Assembly: GCF_913064665.1 (NCBI RefSeq)
Contig: NZ_CAJYBT010000003.1
Span: 83,322-147,321 of the forward strand
Reading direction: 5' to 3'
Length of the DNA: 64,000 bases
From: an uncultured Thioclava sp.
GTDB taxonomy: Bacteria; Pseudomonadota; Alphaproteobacteria; Rhodobacterales; Rhodobacteraceae
This document shows positions 39,092 to 50,100 of the stretch, piece after piece. The number at the start of each line of letters is the position of its first letter. Position 1 is the first letter of the stretch. The notes under the pieces are model-generated. The model made no database searches. It saw nothing but the letters and a program-made list of their open reading frames with translations, and was not told the DNA's origin. The position numbers and the translations under genes are program-made.

Positions 39092-40051
39092 TCACATTTG
39101 GGTCGAAGTGAGAACCACTTCGACCCGCCTGTTTTTCTCACGGCCCTCTTTCGTCAGATTGCTGGCGCGCGGAGCCAGATAGCCTGCCCCTTCGGCGCTG
39201 ATCTGGGCCGGGTTGGCGGCAAAATCGGCAATGAGTTTAGCGCGCACGGCCGTTGCGCGGCGTTTGGACAGCGCGATATTGGCCGCCAAGGAACCGACCG
39301 CATCGGTATGGCCGACCAGAACCACCTGCGCTTTGGGATGGTCCGACAGATAGCTGGCCAAGTCTTTGAGCGAGGCATACTCGCGCGAGCCCAGCGCCAC
39401 TTCGCCGCTGGCAAAGTCCAAATCATCCAGTGCGACCGAGCCTTGCGATTCCAACTGTGCCGCAAAGACCGATGGTGAGAGGGCCGTTGCTGCCGCACTG
39501 CCGGGAAGTGGTGCGGATTGTTGCGGGATCGCGAGCGGATTGTCGGGCACGATCGGGGTGACGTCTTGCACGCTTATCGTCGTGATCTGGACAAAGCCCG
39601 ATTCCGAGCTGCGCGAGACCGTGATCGCCACGTAGTCATTGCCCTTATGTGCCGCGAAATAGCGAAAATCGCCCAGATCGACATGCATTGCGGGCTCGGG
39701 CAGCAAATCAAGCGCGTAGCGAAAATCAAACCCGCCGCAGGCCTCGGTGTCGCATTCATAGAGCATCGTATAGCCCGCCTGAGCAAGCTGTTCGCGCAGC
39801 GTAGCAAGCAATTGCAGCGTGGTATTCTGGTTCGCGCGCAGCCGCCAAGCGGTGTCGCTGCGCGCGCCTTCCAGCGCCAGCGTCTGCATCGAATCGCCCT
39901 TCCACGGCCCCACAGCCAGCGCATAGCTGGTGGCAGGACTTGATTCTTGGTCCGCTTGAATGGCGCCAGCGGGCAGGGTCAGGTTGAGCGGCTCTGCCAG
40001 CGCAGGTGCGCCGCTTAGGACCAACATCAAGACGAAAGCCGCGCCTCTCAT
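39092..40051 (-). CDS. OmpA-like envelope protein
   Basis: The 319-residue protein has a signal peptide (residues 1-19), an unrecognised N-terminal domain of about 180 residues with two Cys (YECDTEACGGFDF), a short proline-rich linker, and a C-terminal OmpA-type peptidoglycan-binding domain from about 205: LVGHTDAVGSLAANIALSKR and RRATAVRAKLIADF, ending NRRVEVVL. No lipobox is seen, so it is probably periplasmic. It is the last gene of the CinA-like/GNAT operon (ATGA overlap). Confidence 0.88.
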   Translation of the reverse strand: MRGAAFVLMLVLSGAPALAEPLNLTLPAGAIQADQESSPATSYALAVGPWKGDSMQTLALEGARSDTAWRLRANQNTTLQLLATLREQLAQAGYTMLYECDTEACGGFDFRYALDLLPEPAMHVDLGDFRYFAAHKGNDYVAITVSRSSESGFVQITTISVQDVTPIVPDNPLAIPQQSAPLPGSAAATALSPSVFAAQLESQGSVALDDLDFASGEVALGSREYASLKDLASYLSDHPKAQVVLVGHTDAVGSLAANIALSKRRATAVRAKLIADFAANPAQISAEGAGYLAPRASNLTKEGREKNRRVEVVLTSTQM

Positions 40052-40773
40052 TTTCCGCCCTCCCGGCGATAGTGATAGCCAGCACGTTGCGTCATCCCGA
40101 GGCTTTGCGCCAGCGCGTTCGAGGCGTCATTGGCATGGGTGACAAGCATTTCAAACTGGCTGGCCCCCTGCGCCAGCGCCCAGCGCGCGCCCTCATGCAC
40201 CATCACGCGCGCCAGCCCGCTGCGCCGAAATTGCGGCGCGACCGCGAGCGCGTGCAACATCGCCGTGCCTTCGTGCATCGCGACAAAGGCGACCCCGGCG
40301 GCGCGATCTTGTTTGCGGCCCAGCACACAGACCTTCGGCCCTGTCACCCGGTCCATGATCGCTTGGCGTTCGGGGCCGACCTCCAACTCGCTCCAAAGAT
40401 CGCGCGCGATTTGCAGCGGCGGCCAATGCGCGAACGCCGTAACAGGGGGCACCTCTCCCTGCATCTGCGCGATCGGGGCGGACCACAGAAAGACCGGGTC
40501 ATAGGCAATATATCCCCGAGCCTCGAGCGCGGCATCCAGCGCGCTGTCCTCGGGGCGGATCATGAAGCGTGGGGTCTGGCCCAAGGCGCGATGCGCGGCC
40601 TCGGCAGCGGTTATGTCGGCGTCACCGAACGGAGCAATCAGCGTGGCGCAACTCACCCGTGAGCCGCCGCCTTGCCCCTCGCGAATCAAGAAGCCGCCCG
40701 CAACTTGCGTAGCTGCCGCAGGCCAAGTGGCGTCAATGATGGTGCTTGGGATGGTGCTTGGGTCCTTGCTCAT
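40048..40773 (-). CDS. GNAT-family N-acetyltransferase
   Basis: The 241-residue protein has a C-terminal GNAT domain: LHALAVAPQFRRSGLARVMV contains the acetyl-CoA binding motif (RRSGLA), followed by AQGASQFEMLVTHANDASNA and SLGMTQRAGYHYR. The N-terminal 100 residues look like a degenerate second GNAT fold. Substrate unknown. It overlaps both neighbours by ATGA. Confidence 0.85.
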   Translation of the reverse strand: MSKDPSTIPSTIIDATWPAAATQVAGGFLIREGQGGGSRVSCATLIAPFGDADITAAEAAHRALGQTPRFMIRPEDSALDAALEARGYIAYDPVFLWSAPIAQMQGEVPPVTAFAHWPPLQIARDLWSELEVGPERQAIMDRVTGPKVCVLGRKQDRAAGVAFVAMHEGTAMLHALAVAPQFRRSGLARVMVHEGARWALAQGASQFEMLVTHANDASNALAQSLGMTQRAGYHYRREGGK

Positions 40774-41498
40774 TGCCCCTCCGGAAAGGCTGATTTCAGT
40801 GCGCCAAGCCCAGCCTCAACCTGCGCGGGGTCCTGTCCGCGCACCACGAGATTAGTGCCGTAGCGCCCCTCTTGCACAAAGGGATAGGAACCGAAGGAAA
40901 GATCGCCGAACTGTCCCGCAATCGCGCGCAGCTCATCGGCCACTGTCGATTCCGCCTCCATCACCTGCCAGTTGCGCGAGATCACGGGCGCCCCTCCGGT
41001 CAGGCGCGGCAGCAGACCTGTAACCATCGCCTGAAAGATATTGGGCACGCCTGCCATTACATGCACATTGTCACAGGAGAACCCGGGCGCGACCGAAACC
41101 GGGTTGTCGATCAGCGTCGCGCCATCGGGAATGCGCGCCATGCGCAGGCGTGCGGCGGTGAATTCAGTATCGCGCGCGGCGTAATGCTTGGCCAAGAGCG
41201 CACGCGCATCGTCGCGCACATCTATGCCGACGCCCATCGCCTCGGCCACCGCATCGGCGGTGATATCGTCATGCGTTGGGCCAATGCCGCCACTGGTGAA
41301 TACATGATCGAACCGCTTTGACAGCGCGCGCACCGCCTCGATGATTCCGGCGTGGTCATCGGGAATGACGCGGATTTCGCGGCAATCAATACCGTGTTCC
41401 ACCAGCTTGCTGGCAAGAAAATGGGCATTGCCTTCGCGGGTGCGCCCGGACAAGATTTCGTCTCCGATAATCAAGATTGCGGCGGTGGGATTGGGCAT
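40770..41498 (-). CDS. MoaB/CinA-N type molybdopterin-binding-domain protein
   Basis: The 242-residue protein begins MPNPTAAILIIGDEILSGRT and has the domain core FTSGGIGPTHDDITADAVAE and VAPGFSCDNVHVMAGVPNIF. This is the N-terminal domain of CinA without the C-terminal amidase domain. In CinA this domain hydrolyses ADP-ribose-type pyrophosphates. The activity here is inferred. It heads a three-gene operon with GNAT and OmpA-like genes. Confidence 0.85.
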   Translation of the reverse strand: MPNPTAAILIIGDEILSGRTREGNAHFLASKLVEHGIDCREIRVIPDDHAGIIEAVRALSKRFDHVFTSGGIGPTHDDITADAVAEAMGVGIDVRDDARALLAKHYAARDTEFTAARLRMARIPDGATLIDNPVSVAPGFSCDNVHVMAGVPNIFQAMVTGLLPRLTGGAPVISRNWQVMEAESTVADELRAIAGQFGDLSFGSYPFVQEGRYGTNLVVRGQDPAQVEAGLGALKSAFPEGQ

Positions 41499-41614
41499 GG
41501 ATTGGCCTCCTTTTGCCTTGGTATAGGGCGCAGCCCCTGCGCGGGAAAGGCCGGGCACTGGCCAAGCGGTGTAATTGTGACTATCTAAAGCGCAAAAGCG
41601 TTAGGAGTAGAGCC

Positions 41615-42424
41615 TTGGACAATAGCCACGGCCGTGTGACCAAAGACGGCATTCGCATTTACGACCAAAATGATTTCGAGGGAATGCGTGCCTCGAGCCA
41701 GGTCACGGCCCAGATCCTTGACGAGGTCGCCGATCTCGTGAAGCCCGGCGTGTCGACCGGCGAGTTGGATGCGTTTATCGAAAAACGCGTCGGCGAGATG
41801 GGTGCGACCTCGGCCACGATTGGCTATCGCGGCTATCGCCACGCAAGCTGCATCTCGATTAACCACGTCGTTTGTCACGGCATCCCCAGCGACAAGCGCC
41901 TTAAAGACGGTGATATCGTCAATATCGACGTGACTGTGATTTTGAACGGCTGGTTTGGCGACAGCTCGCGGATGTATGTGGCGGGCACGTTGTCACGCAA
42001 GGCCGAACGGCTGATTCAGGTCACTCATGATGCGCTGATGATCGGGATTGAGCAGGTCAAGCCGGGCAACACCTTCGGCGATATCGGCCATGCGATTCAG
42101 AAATTTGTCGAGGGTCACCGGATGTCAGTGGTGCGCGATTTCTGCGGTCACGGCGTGGGCGAAGTATTTCATTCCCCGCCAAACGTGCTGCATTACGGGC
42201 GCGCGGGATCTGGGCCGATGCTGGAAGAGGGCATGATCTTTACGATCGAGCCAATGGTCAATCTGGGTCGCCCTGAAACCAAGGTTCTGGCCGATGACTG
42301 GACAGCGGTGACGCGGGACAAATCGCTGAGCGCGCAGTTTGAGCATTCGGTGGGCGTCACGGCGGATGGGGTGGATATTTTCACACTCTCACCGGCAGGG
42401 CGTTTCCATCCGACTTGGCGCTAA
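41615..42424 (+). CDS. map: Type I methionine aminopeptidase
   Basis: MAP removes the initiator methionine. The product has 269 residues from a TTG start at 41615 that follows AGGAG by seven bases. Metal ligands are visible: two Asp in [18 protein letters not shown], His in [16 protein letters not shown], Glu in [10 protein letters not shown] and Glu in [10 protein letters not shown]. Longer in-frame starts would overlap the CinA-like gene and are rejected. Confidence 0.95.
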   Translation: MDNSHGRVTKDGIRIYDQNDFEGMRASSQVTAQILDEVADLVKPGVSTGELDAFIEKRVGEMGATSATIGYRGYRHASCISINHVVCHGIPSDKRLKDGDIVNIDVTVILNGWFGDSSRMYVAGTLSRKAERLIQVTHDALMIGIEQVKPGNTFGDIGHAIQKFVEGHRMSVVRDFCGHGVGEVFHSPPNVLHYGRAGSGPMLEEGMIFTIEPMVNLGRPETKVLADDWTAVTRDKSLSAQFEHSVGVTADGVDIFTLSPAGRFHPTWR

Positions 42425-42491
42425 GCTACGCGGCCACTGGACCTGCGCCAATACCCGCATTAGGTCAGTAACCAGACCGAAGGAGAGCGCG

Positions 42492-43439
42492 ATGAAACCT
42501 TCCCTGACCCTTTATCTGGCGGCCCCGCGCGGGTTTTGCGCGGGCGTGGACCGGGCGATCAAGATCGTCGAGATGGCGCTCGAAAAATGGGGCGCGCCGG
42601 TCTATGTGCGCCATGAGATCGTGCATAACAAATATGTCGTTGATACGTTGCGCAACAAAGGCGCGGTGTTTGTCGAAGAGCTGGACGAATGCCCGACGGA
42701 TCGGCCGGTGATTTTCTCGGCTCATGGTGTGCCCAAATCCGTGCCCGCCGAAGCTGAGCGGCGCGAGATGATCTATGTTGATGCGACCTGCCCGCTGGTG
42801 AGCAAGGTGCACAAAGAAGCCGAGCGACACTCGGATAATGGTCATCAGATGGTGATGATCGGTCATGCCGGTCACCCCGAAGTGCTGGGCACGATGGGGC
42901 AACTGGCCGAGGGCGAAGTGCTGCTGGTCGAAACGATCGAGGACGTGGCAAAGATTACGCCGCGCGATCCCGATCAGTTGGCCTTCATCACGCAAACCAC
43001 CTTGTCGGTCGATGATACGGCGGCCATCGTGGCGGCTTTGCAAGACCGGTTTCCCGCGATCGTCGGGCCCGCGAAAGAAGACATCTGCTATGCCACGACG
43101 AACCGTCAGGCCTCGGTCAAGGCGATGGCGGGGCAGATTGATGCGCTGCTGGTGATTGGCGCGCCTAATTCGTCCAATTCGCGCCGTCTGGTCGAGGTCG
43201 GGCGCGCGGCGGGCTGTGGCTATGCGCAGCTCGTGCAGCGCGCTGATGATATCGACTGGCGTGCCATTGCAGGCGCTAAGGCGGTGGGCGTAACAGCCGG
43301 GGCGAGCGCGCCCGAGGTGCTGATCGACGAGGTGATAGTGGCCTTTCGCGACCGCTATGACCTGACCGTCGATCAGATCGAGACCGCACGCGAAGATATC
43401 GAGTTCAAAGTGCCGCGCGTGCTGCGCGAGACCGCGTGA
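42492..43439 (+). CDS. ispH: 4-hydroxy-3-methylbut-2-enyl diphosphate reductase IspH
   Basis: IspH performs the last step of the MEP isoprenoid pathway with a 4Fe-4S cluster. The 315-residue protein has the cluster cysteines Cys16 (PRGFCAGV), Cys100 (DATCPLV) and Cys199 (EDICYATT), and conserved [11 protein letters not shown] and [11 protein letters not shown]. The ATG follows GAAGGAG. The stop overlaps the next ATG by one base. Confidence 0.97.
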   Translation: MKPSLTLYLAAPRGFCAGVDRAIKIVEMALEKWGAPVYVRHEIVHNKYVVDTLRNKGAVFVEELDECPTDRPVIFSAHGVPKSVPAEAERREMIYVDATCPLVSKVHKEAERHSDNGHQMVMIGHAGHPEVLGTMGQLAEGEVLLVETIEDVAKITPRDPDQLAFITQTTLSVDDTAAIVAALQDRFPAIVGPAKEDICYATTNRQASVKAMAGQIDALLVIGAPNSSNSRRLVEVGRAAGCGYAQLVQRADDIDWRAIAGAKAVGVTAGASAPEVLIDEVIVAFRDRYDLTVDQIETAREDIEFKVPRVLRETA

Positions 43440-43873
43440 TGCGCGCGATCGGACCGCGCATTCCGGGGCTGGCGCTGATGCTGGGCGTCGCCGGGCTGAT
43501 CCCCTTTGTCTGGGGCGTGTTGGTGGTGCAGACCGGCGCGCTGCTACCGCCGGGCATGGTCGATCCGCGCGTGGCGGTGCTGGGCTATGCGCTGATGATC
43601 TATTGCTTTATGGCGGGCTGTCTTTGGGGCTTTGCCGCCAAGGCCGAGTGGTCCGCGGGCTATGCGATTTCCATCGCGCCGATCCTGATCTTTATCCTGC
43701 TGGCCGTGCTGGGGATGCCGATCAACTTTGTCCTGCTGATCGGGTTTATCTTGTTGCTACCGCTTGATTATGTCTTTGCAAGCAGCGGGCTGGCCCCTGG
43801 CTGGTGGATGAAGTTGCGCCTTGGGCTGACGGTGGTGGTCGTGGCCTGTCTGGTGGCCTTGGTAAGGACCTGA
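43439..43873 (+). CDS. DUF3429 membrane protein
   Basis: The 144-residue product has about five membrane segments (RIPGLALMLGVAGLIPFVWG; ALMIYCFMAGCLWGFAAKAE) as in DUF3429 proteins. GCLWG followed by a short loop is typical. Function unknown. It sits between ispH and a GST gene with a one-base overlap to ispH. Confidence 0.82.
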   Translation: MRAIGPRIPGLALMLGVAGLIPFVWGVLVVQTGALLPPGMVDPRVAVLGYALMIYCFMAGCLWGFAAKAEWSAGYAISIAPILIFILLAVLGMPINFVLLIGFILLLPLDYVFASSGLAPGWWMKLRLGLTVVVVACLVALVRT

Positions 43874-43878
43874 ATAAT

Positions 43879-44487
43879 ATGATGACGCTGTATTCGATGC
43901 CCTCGTCGGGCAATAGCTACAAGGTGCGGTTGCTGCTGGCGCTGCAAGGGCGCGCCTATCAGTGCATTGATGTGGAATATGACACCGAAGCGCTGGCCAA
44001 GGCCCATGAAAGCGGCGCGCTGCCCTTTGGCAAAGCACCGACCCTGCATCTGAGCGATGGCCGGGTGTTGGGAGAATCCAATGCGATCCTGTTCTGGCTG
44101 GGCGAGGGCAGCAATTTCTTCCCGCAAGACGCCTTTGCGCGCGCGCAGATGTTGTCATGGATGTTCTGGGAGCAAAACCAACATGAGGGTGTGATCGCAG
44201 TGCGCGCCGCCCTGCTGCACTATGCGCATCGCAAACCCGAGGCCACGCCGCAACGCTTGGCCGATCTGCTGGAGCGCGGCAATGCGCTATTGCAGGTGAT
44301 GGAGGATGCGCTGAAGGGCCGAAACTGGCTTGTGGGCGATGCGATCAGCCTCGCCGATATCTGCCTTTACGCCTATACCCACACCGCTGAAAGTCGTGGT
44401 GGGTTCGATCTGTCGCCTTTCCCGGCGCTGGGCGCGTGGCTGGACCGGATCGCGGCGCTGGATGGATATGTGGGGCTTGATGGCTGA
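43879..44487 (+). CDS. Glutathione S-transferase family protein
   Basis: The 202-residue protein has a thioredoxin-like N-terminal domain ([20 protein letters not shown]) with the glutathione-binding [20 protein letters not shown], and a helical C-terminal domain containing [20 protein letters not shown]. The serine in SSGNSYK is the probable catalytic residue. Two adjacent ATGs are possible starts. Substrate unknown. It overlaps rnhA by eight bases. Confidence 0.9.
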   Translation: MMTLYSMPSSGNSYKVRLLLALQGRAYQCIDVEYDTEALAKAHESGALPFGKAPTLHLSDGRVLGESNAILFWLGEGSNFFPQDAFARAQMLSWMFWEQNQHEGVIAVRAALLHYAHRKPEATPQRLADLLERGNALLQVMEDALKGRNWLVGDAISLADICLYAYTHTAESRGGFDLSPFPALGAWLDRIAALDGYVGLDG

Positions 44488-44944
44488 GATTCACGCATGG
44501 ACGGATGGCGCGTGCAGCGGCAATCCCGGCCCCGGTGGCTGGGGCGTGGTGATGCGCGCGATGGATGGCGCGCGGATCGCCAAAGAGCGCAGGCTCAAGG
44601 GCGGCGAGGCCGATACCACCAACAACCGGATGGAATTGCTGGCCGCGATCAACGCGCTTGAGGCGCTGAAGCGAGATTCGGAAATCACCATCACCACCGA
44701 TTCGGCCTATGTGAAGAACGGTGTGACCGGTTGGATTCACGGCTGGAAGCGCAACGGTTGGAAAACCGCGAACAAGAAGCCAGTGAAGAATGTCGATCTG
44801 TGGCAACGCCTCGATGCGGCGCAGGCGCGCCATTCGGTGACGTGGAAATGGATCAAGGGCCACGCCGGCCACGCCGAGAACGAGCTGGCTGACGAACTGG
44901 CCCGCGCCGGCATGGCCCCATTCAAGCTGGGCAAAGCCGGATGA
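44480..44944 (+). CDS. rnhA: Ribonuclease HI
   Basis: RNase HI degrades RNA in RNA-DNA hybrids. The 154-residue protein has catalytic Asp9 ([11 protein letters not shown]), Glu52 (NRMELLA), Asp74 (TTDSAYV) and Asp138 (ELADELAR), plus the basic handle [20 protein letters not shown]. The start at 44480 lies inside the GST gene. A longer upstream extension would be antistructural and is rejected. Confidence 0.97.
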   Translation: MAEIHAWTDGACSGNPGPGGWGVVMRAMDGARIAKERRLKGGEADTTNNRMELLAAINALEALKRDSEITITTDSAYVKNGVTGWIHGWKRNGWKTANKKPVKNVDLWQRLDAAQARHSVTWKWIKGHAGHAENELADELARAGMAPFKLGKAG

Positions 44945-45597
44945 GCCCGCTGCCCGCGTGGCTAAGCGATCTACCCATCGGCACCGGGCTCGATTACGCC
45001 TCGGTGCTGGTTTTCGCGCTGACCGGGGCGCTGGTGGCCTCGCGCCAACAATTGGATCTCGTGGGCTTCATCTTTATCGCGGCGCTGACGGCGGTGGGCG
45101 GTGGCACGCTGCGCGATCTGTTGCTGGGGCGTGACATGGTGTTCTGGGTGGGCGATCCGACCTTTGTGGTGATCGCCGCCGGGGCCGCGGTCGTGGTGTT
45201 TTTCACCGCCCATCTGCTGGAAAGCCGCTATCGCGCGCTGCTGTGGCTGGATGCCTGCGCGCTGGCCATAGCGGTGCCTGCGGGCGTCGCGATCACGATG
45301 AAGCTGGGCCACGGGCCGGTGATCGTGCTGATCATGGGCGTCGTGACCGGGTCATTTGGTGGGCTAATGCGCGATGTGGTGTGCAACGAGGTGCCCTTGA
45401 TGCTTAAACAGGGCGAGCTGTATCTAAGCTGCGCCTTTGCGGGGGCTGCCAGCGCGCTGATTGCGAGTGGCCTAGGGGTTGATCGGTTCACGGCGCTGCT
45501 GATCTGTGCGGCGACGACCTTTGTGTTGCGCGCGGGATCGCTACGGTTTGGCTGGACCTTGCCGGTCTACAAACCTCGCCCGCCGCGCAATTTCTAG
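44941..45597 (+). CDS. TRIC-type (UPF0126, YicG-like) cation channel protein
   Basis: The 218-residue protein has seven membrane segments in two repeats, each with a glycine-rich motif: [19 protein letters not shown] and [20 protein letters not shown]. Bacterial TRIC homologues form trimeric potassium-permeable channels. The start overlaps the rnhA stop as ATGA. Its stop overlaps the convergent lrgB stop. Confidence 0.9.
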   Translation: MSPLPAWLSDLPIGTGLDYASVLVFALTGALVASRQQLDLVGFIFIAALTAVGGGTLRDLLLGRDMVFWVGDPTFVVIAAGAAVVVFFTAHLLESRYRALLWLDACALAIAVPAGVAITMKLGHGPVIVLIMGVVTGSFGGLMRDVVCNEVPLMLKQGELYLSCAFAGAASALIASGLGVDRFTALLICAATTFVLRAGSLRFGWTLPVYKPRPPRNF

Positions 45598-46307
45598 AAC
45601 AGACTGAGGATAACCGGCGCGAGAAACGCCGTCAGCACCGCGTTCATCCCCATCCCGATCGAGGCAAAAGCCCCCGCCGTTTCATGCACCTGAAAGGCAC
45701 GTGCGGTGCCGATGCCATGAGCCGCAACGCCCACCGCCAATCCACGCGCACGCCAGTCGCGAAAGCCCAAAAGGTTGAGCATCGGCGTCACCACGATCGC
45801 GCCGATCATGCCGGTGATGATCACCAGTACTGCGGTCAGCGATGGCTCTCCGCCCAACTGCTGCGAAATCCCGATGGCCACGGGTGCTGTCACCGATTTC
45901 GGCGCAAGCGAGGCCAACAAGATCGGCCCCGCCCCCATCGCCTTGGCAATCGCCAGCACGCTGACAACCGCGGTGGTCGAGCCCACGATCAGCCCTGCCG
46001 CTATCGGCAAAAGCGCGCGTTTGACCTTGGGAAGATTGTCATAAAGCGGCACTGCCAGACAGACGGTCGCCGGGCCCAGCATGAAATGAACGAACTGCGC
46101 CCCGTCGAAATAGCGCTCGTAAGGGGTATGGGTCGCCAGCAACACGCTGCCTAGGAGCACCACGGCGATCATCACCGGATTGGCGAACGGGCTGCGCCGC
46201 GTCATGCGAAAGATCAAATCGCCCAACCAATAGGCCAGCAGCGTGGCCCAAAGCCACAACAGCGGTTCCGAAGACAGATAGGACCATAGCTTGAACGGAT
46301 CAGTCAT
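45594..46307 (-). CDS. lrgB: LrgB/CidB family membrane protein
   Basis: The 237-residue protein has about eight membrane segments and the LrgB pattern VCLAVPLYDNLPKVKRALLP, ASLAPKSVTAPVAIGISQQL and GVAAHGIGTARAFQVHE. LrgAB/CidAB proteins control murein hydrolase activity or export small acids such as glycolate or pyruvate. The role here is not set by context. It overlaps lrgA by eight bases. Confidence 0.92.
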   Translation of the reverse strand: MTDPFKLWSYLSSEPLLWLWATLLAYWLGDLIFRMTRRSPFANPVMIAVVLLGSVLLATHTPYERYFDGAQFVHFMLGPATVCLAVPLYDNLPKVKRALLPIAAGLIVGSTTAVVSVLAIAKAMGAGPILLASLAPKSVTAPVAIGISQQLGGEPSLTAVLVIITGMIGAIVVTPMLNLLGFRDWRARGLAVGVAAHGIGTARAFQVHETAGAFASIGMGMNAVLTAFLAPVILSLF

Positions 46308-46656
46308 CAGCGCGGCTCCCGATCAGTTTGGCCACGAATACGAATGCCGCAGCTCCTGCGATGATCGCTGCCATCGTCGAGACCACCAGCGCCAGCGCCA
46401 AGCCAAAGCCGTGCTCTTGCAGATCGCTGAGATGGGCGACGATCCCAACACCAGCGGGCACGAATAGCAGCGACAGATGCGCAAGAATGAATTGCGCCAC
46501 CGGGCGCACGACGTTGCGCACACGCTCCGATGCACTGAGCGCGATGAGCAGAAAGATCATGCCCAGCACTGGTCCCGGCAACGGTAACACAAGGGCGCGC
46601 GACAGGATTTCTCCGACGAGTTGAAACATCAAGATCAAGGACAATGCGGGGATCAT
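46300..46656 (-). CDS. lrgA: LrgA/CidA family membrane protein
   Basis: The 118-residue protein begins MIPALSLILMFQLVGEILSR and has four membrane segments, with PLPGPVLGMIFLLIAL, the CidA/LrgA signature, and FVPAGVGIVAH. It pairs with the overlapping lrgB. The ATG at 46656 is the first that gives the family length of about 120. Confidence 0.9.
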   Translation of the reverse strand: MIPALSLILMFQLVGEILSRALVLPLPGPVLGMIFLLIALSASERVRNVVRPVAQFILAHLSLLFVPAGVGIVAHLSDLQEHGFGLALALVVSTMAAIIAGAAAFVFVAKLIGSRADD

Positions 46657-47145
46657 CGGGGACTCCTTGGCGGTTGGCGTGATGCTAGGGCATGCCGCGC
46701 ATAAGAAAAAGGTCGCGCGAGAGATCCTTCGCGGCCTCTGACTTAAAGGAGGAGAATTACTCGGTAGGCACCGGCTGTGCCGCAATGCGCCCGAAATGAC
46801 ACCGACTAAGATGCAGCACCATTCAGGTCGGCAGCGGGACCCGATATTCCACGACCGATCACAGGCTGGGTACGAAGACCATCCCAAGGATGAAGCCGAC
46901 ATTGATCGTCATCGCGATCCTCAACGGCATTGCCGTCACGTGCGTTTGTCCATTCGAGGCGCTCAGGGCGCGCTATCTCGCGCAGCTCTGCCTTTGGGCC
47001 ATGACCCGACAGATCTGCGCGGGAATACGCCAATATCTTGTGGATAAGCGCGCCTGCGCATCGATATGAGGTGCGTTTTGGTTGACTCGAGCGCCATGGC
47101 TGCGGACACTTCTTAACGCTTCGCAGATTCGGAAAGGCAGGGCAT
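46657..47145. other. Long intergenic region between lrgA and smc
   Basis: This 489-bp region has no convincing gene. A strong ribosome-site-like string AAAGGAGGAG lies at about 46745 without a usable start after it. On the minus strand a 21-codon frame (MVLHLSRCHFGRIAAQPVPTE) ends near 46755, and a short hydrophobic frame ending in INVGFILGMVFVPSL lies near 46865-46930. Both may be relics of lost genes. The smc promoter should lie in the right-hand part. Confidence 0.4.
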
Positions 47146-50100
47146 TTGCGCTTCTCACGGCTACGTCTCAACGGTTTCAAAAGCTTCGTGGACCCCACCG
47201 ATCTGGTGATCCACGATGGGCTGACCGGTGTTGTCGGGCCCAATGGCTGCGGTAAATCCAACTTGCTTGAGGCGCTGCGCTGGGTGATGGGCGAAAATCG
47301 CCCCTCGGCGATGCGCGGCGGCGGGATGGAGGATGTGATCTTTGCGGGCGCGTCTTCGCGTGGGGCGCGCAACTTTGCCGAAGTCTCGTTGCAGATCGAC
47401 AATACCGAACGCCTCGCGCCGTCGGGATTTAACGAAAGTGACGGGCTGGAGATCATTCGGAGGATCACCCGCGATGCGGGCTCGGCCTACAAGGTTAATT
47501 CCAAGGATGTGCGCGCGCGCGATGTGCAAATGCTGTTCGCCGATGCCTCGACCGGCGCGCATAGCCCGGCGCTGGTGCGGCAGGGCCAGATATCCGAGCT
47601 GATCAACGCCAAACCCAAGGCGCGCCGGCGTATTCTAGAGGAAGCGGCGGGGATTTCCGGTCTGTATCAACGCCGCCACGAGGCCGAGTTGAAGCTGAAC
47701 GGGGCCGAGCAGAACCTGCTCCGCGTCGATGACGTGATCGAACAGCTGGCCGCGCAACTGGCGCAGCTTGCGCGTCAGGCCCGCCAAGCCGCGCGCTATC
47801 GCACGATTGGCGATGATCTGCGCCGCGCCGAGGGGATGTTGCTGTATCGCCGTTGGCGTGAGGCCGATCTGGCGCGCGAGGCGGCGCAATCTGCACTGCG
47901 CGAACAGGTCACCAACGCCGCGCAAGCCGAACGCACGGCGCGCGAGGCCGAATCTATCCGTGTCGCGCGCGACGAGGCTTTGCCGCCCTTGCGTGAGGAA
48001 CAGACCGTGGCGGCGGCGATCTTGCAGCGGCTGGTGGTCGAACGTGATGCGCTGTCTGATCAAGAAGATCAGGCGCGCGCCCGGATCGCTACTTTGCAGG
48101 GCCGGATCGAGCAGTTGATGCGCGATATGGACCGTGAGGCGGGGCTGAACCGCGATGCGGGCGAAACGATTGAGCGGCTCGAATGGGAGCAGGGGCAAAT
48201 CACCAAGGCCTCCGAGGGGCATGAGGACAAGCTGGCGCGCGCGACCGATGATGCGCATGAGGCGGCCACGATTTTGCAGGACCGCGAAGCGCGGCTATCG
48301 GAGCTGACCGAAGATGTCGCCCGCCTCGCGGCGCGGCACCAATCGGCACAGCGGTTGGTCACGGATAATCGCGCAACGGCCGAGAAATCTGAAACCGCCG
48401 CCGCGCAGGCGAAACAGGCCGCGCAGGCCGCTCAGTCCGCCTTGGCGCAGTCTTCCGAAGAATTCACCGAGGCCGAAACCGCCCAAGCCCAAGCGCAGGC
48501 CGCAGCCGAAGCCGCCGATGAGGCGCTTGCCGCCGCCGATGATGCGCGCGGCGAAATTCAGGCGCGCGAAAGTACCGCGCGCGCGGCGCGATCCGAGGCT
48601 GAGGGCGAGGCTGGGGCGTTGCGCGCCGAGGTCGGGGCTTTGGCACGGCTGGTTGAGCGCGAAAGTGCGGGTGGCACGCAATTGCTGGACCGCGTGCGCG
48701 TCGACAAGGGTTACGAGGCGGCGCTGGGCGCGGCTTTGGCCGATGATCTGCGCGCCCCCGAGGTTTCGGGGGATGAGGCGACGGGTTGGCAGGTGCTGGC
48801 GGGCTATGACGACACGCAGGCGCTGCCTGTCGGGGTCGAGCCGCTGTCAGATCATGTTGAGGTGCCCGACGTGCTGGCGCGCCGGATCTCGCAGATCGGG
48901 TTGGTTGCGGATTGGGACGAGGGCGCGCGTTTGCAGGAACAGCTGCGCCCCGGCCAGCGGCTGGTCTCGAGTGAGGGTGATCTGTGGCGCTGGGACGGGT
49001 TTCGCGCCGGGGCCGAAGATGCGCCCACGGCGGCGGCCTTGCGCCTGCAACAGCTCAACCGTCTGGTCGAATTGAAGCGTGATCTTGAGGAAATTTCGGC
49101 CCGCGCCGAAGGGGCGCGCCAAGCCCATGAGATGCTGACCGCACATCTGGCCGAGGCGACCCGCGCCGATGCCGCCGCACGCGATGCCCGCCGCGAGGCC
49201 GACCGCAGGCTGGCTGAGGCCGGGCGCGCCTTGTCACGCGCCGAAAGCGATCGCGCGATTGCGGGCTCGAAACTGGAAAGCGCGCAGCTCGCCGTAACGC
49301 GTCACGAAGATGAGGCCAGCGGCGCGCGTATGGCTTTGCGCGATGCGGAAAACACCCTGAACGGTTTGCCCGATCTGGCTGCCGCGCGCTCTGATGTCGA
49401 TGCGATCAAGATGACGGTTGAAGCCGCGCGCATGACAATGATGACCAAGCGTTCCGCGCATGACGAAATTCGCCGCGAGGGTGAGGCGCGCCTCAAGCGG
49501 CGTCAGGAAATCACCAAGGAAATGTCGGGCTGGCGGCATCGTCTTGAGACGGCCGAGAAACGCTCGGCGGAACTGGAAGCGCGCAAGCTTGAGACCGAGG
49601 ATGAGCTGGACGAGGCGGGGGCTGTTCCCGAGATTCTGGCCGAGAAACGGTCTGACCTGTCAGAAGCGATCACCACGGCAGAGGCGCGTCTGGCCACGGC
49701 CTCGGACACGCTGTCGGCGGCGGAAACCGCCTTGCGCGAGGCCCAACTGGCCGAGCGTGACGCCGAGCGGCTGGCAGGTGAGGCGCGCGAATCCCGCGCT
49801 CGCGCCGAAGCCCGCGTTGATGCCGCGCGCGAAACGGTGACTCATGCCGCAGAGCGCATCAGCGAAGAGTCGGAATGCACGCCGCAACAACTGCTGGAAA
49901 CGCTTGCGGGTGACCCGGATAAAATGCCCGATGTCGAGGCGTTGGAGACACAGGTCAACAGCCTCAAGCGGCAACGCGAAGCCTTGGGGGCGGTGAACCT
50001 GCGTGCTGAGGAAGATGCGCGTGAAGTTGAGACTGAACACGACGCGCTGGTTAAAGAGAAATCCGATCTGGAAGAGGCGATCCGCAAACTGCGCGCCGGC

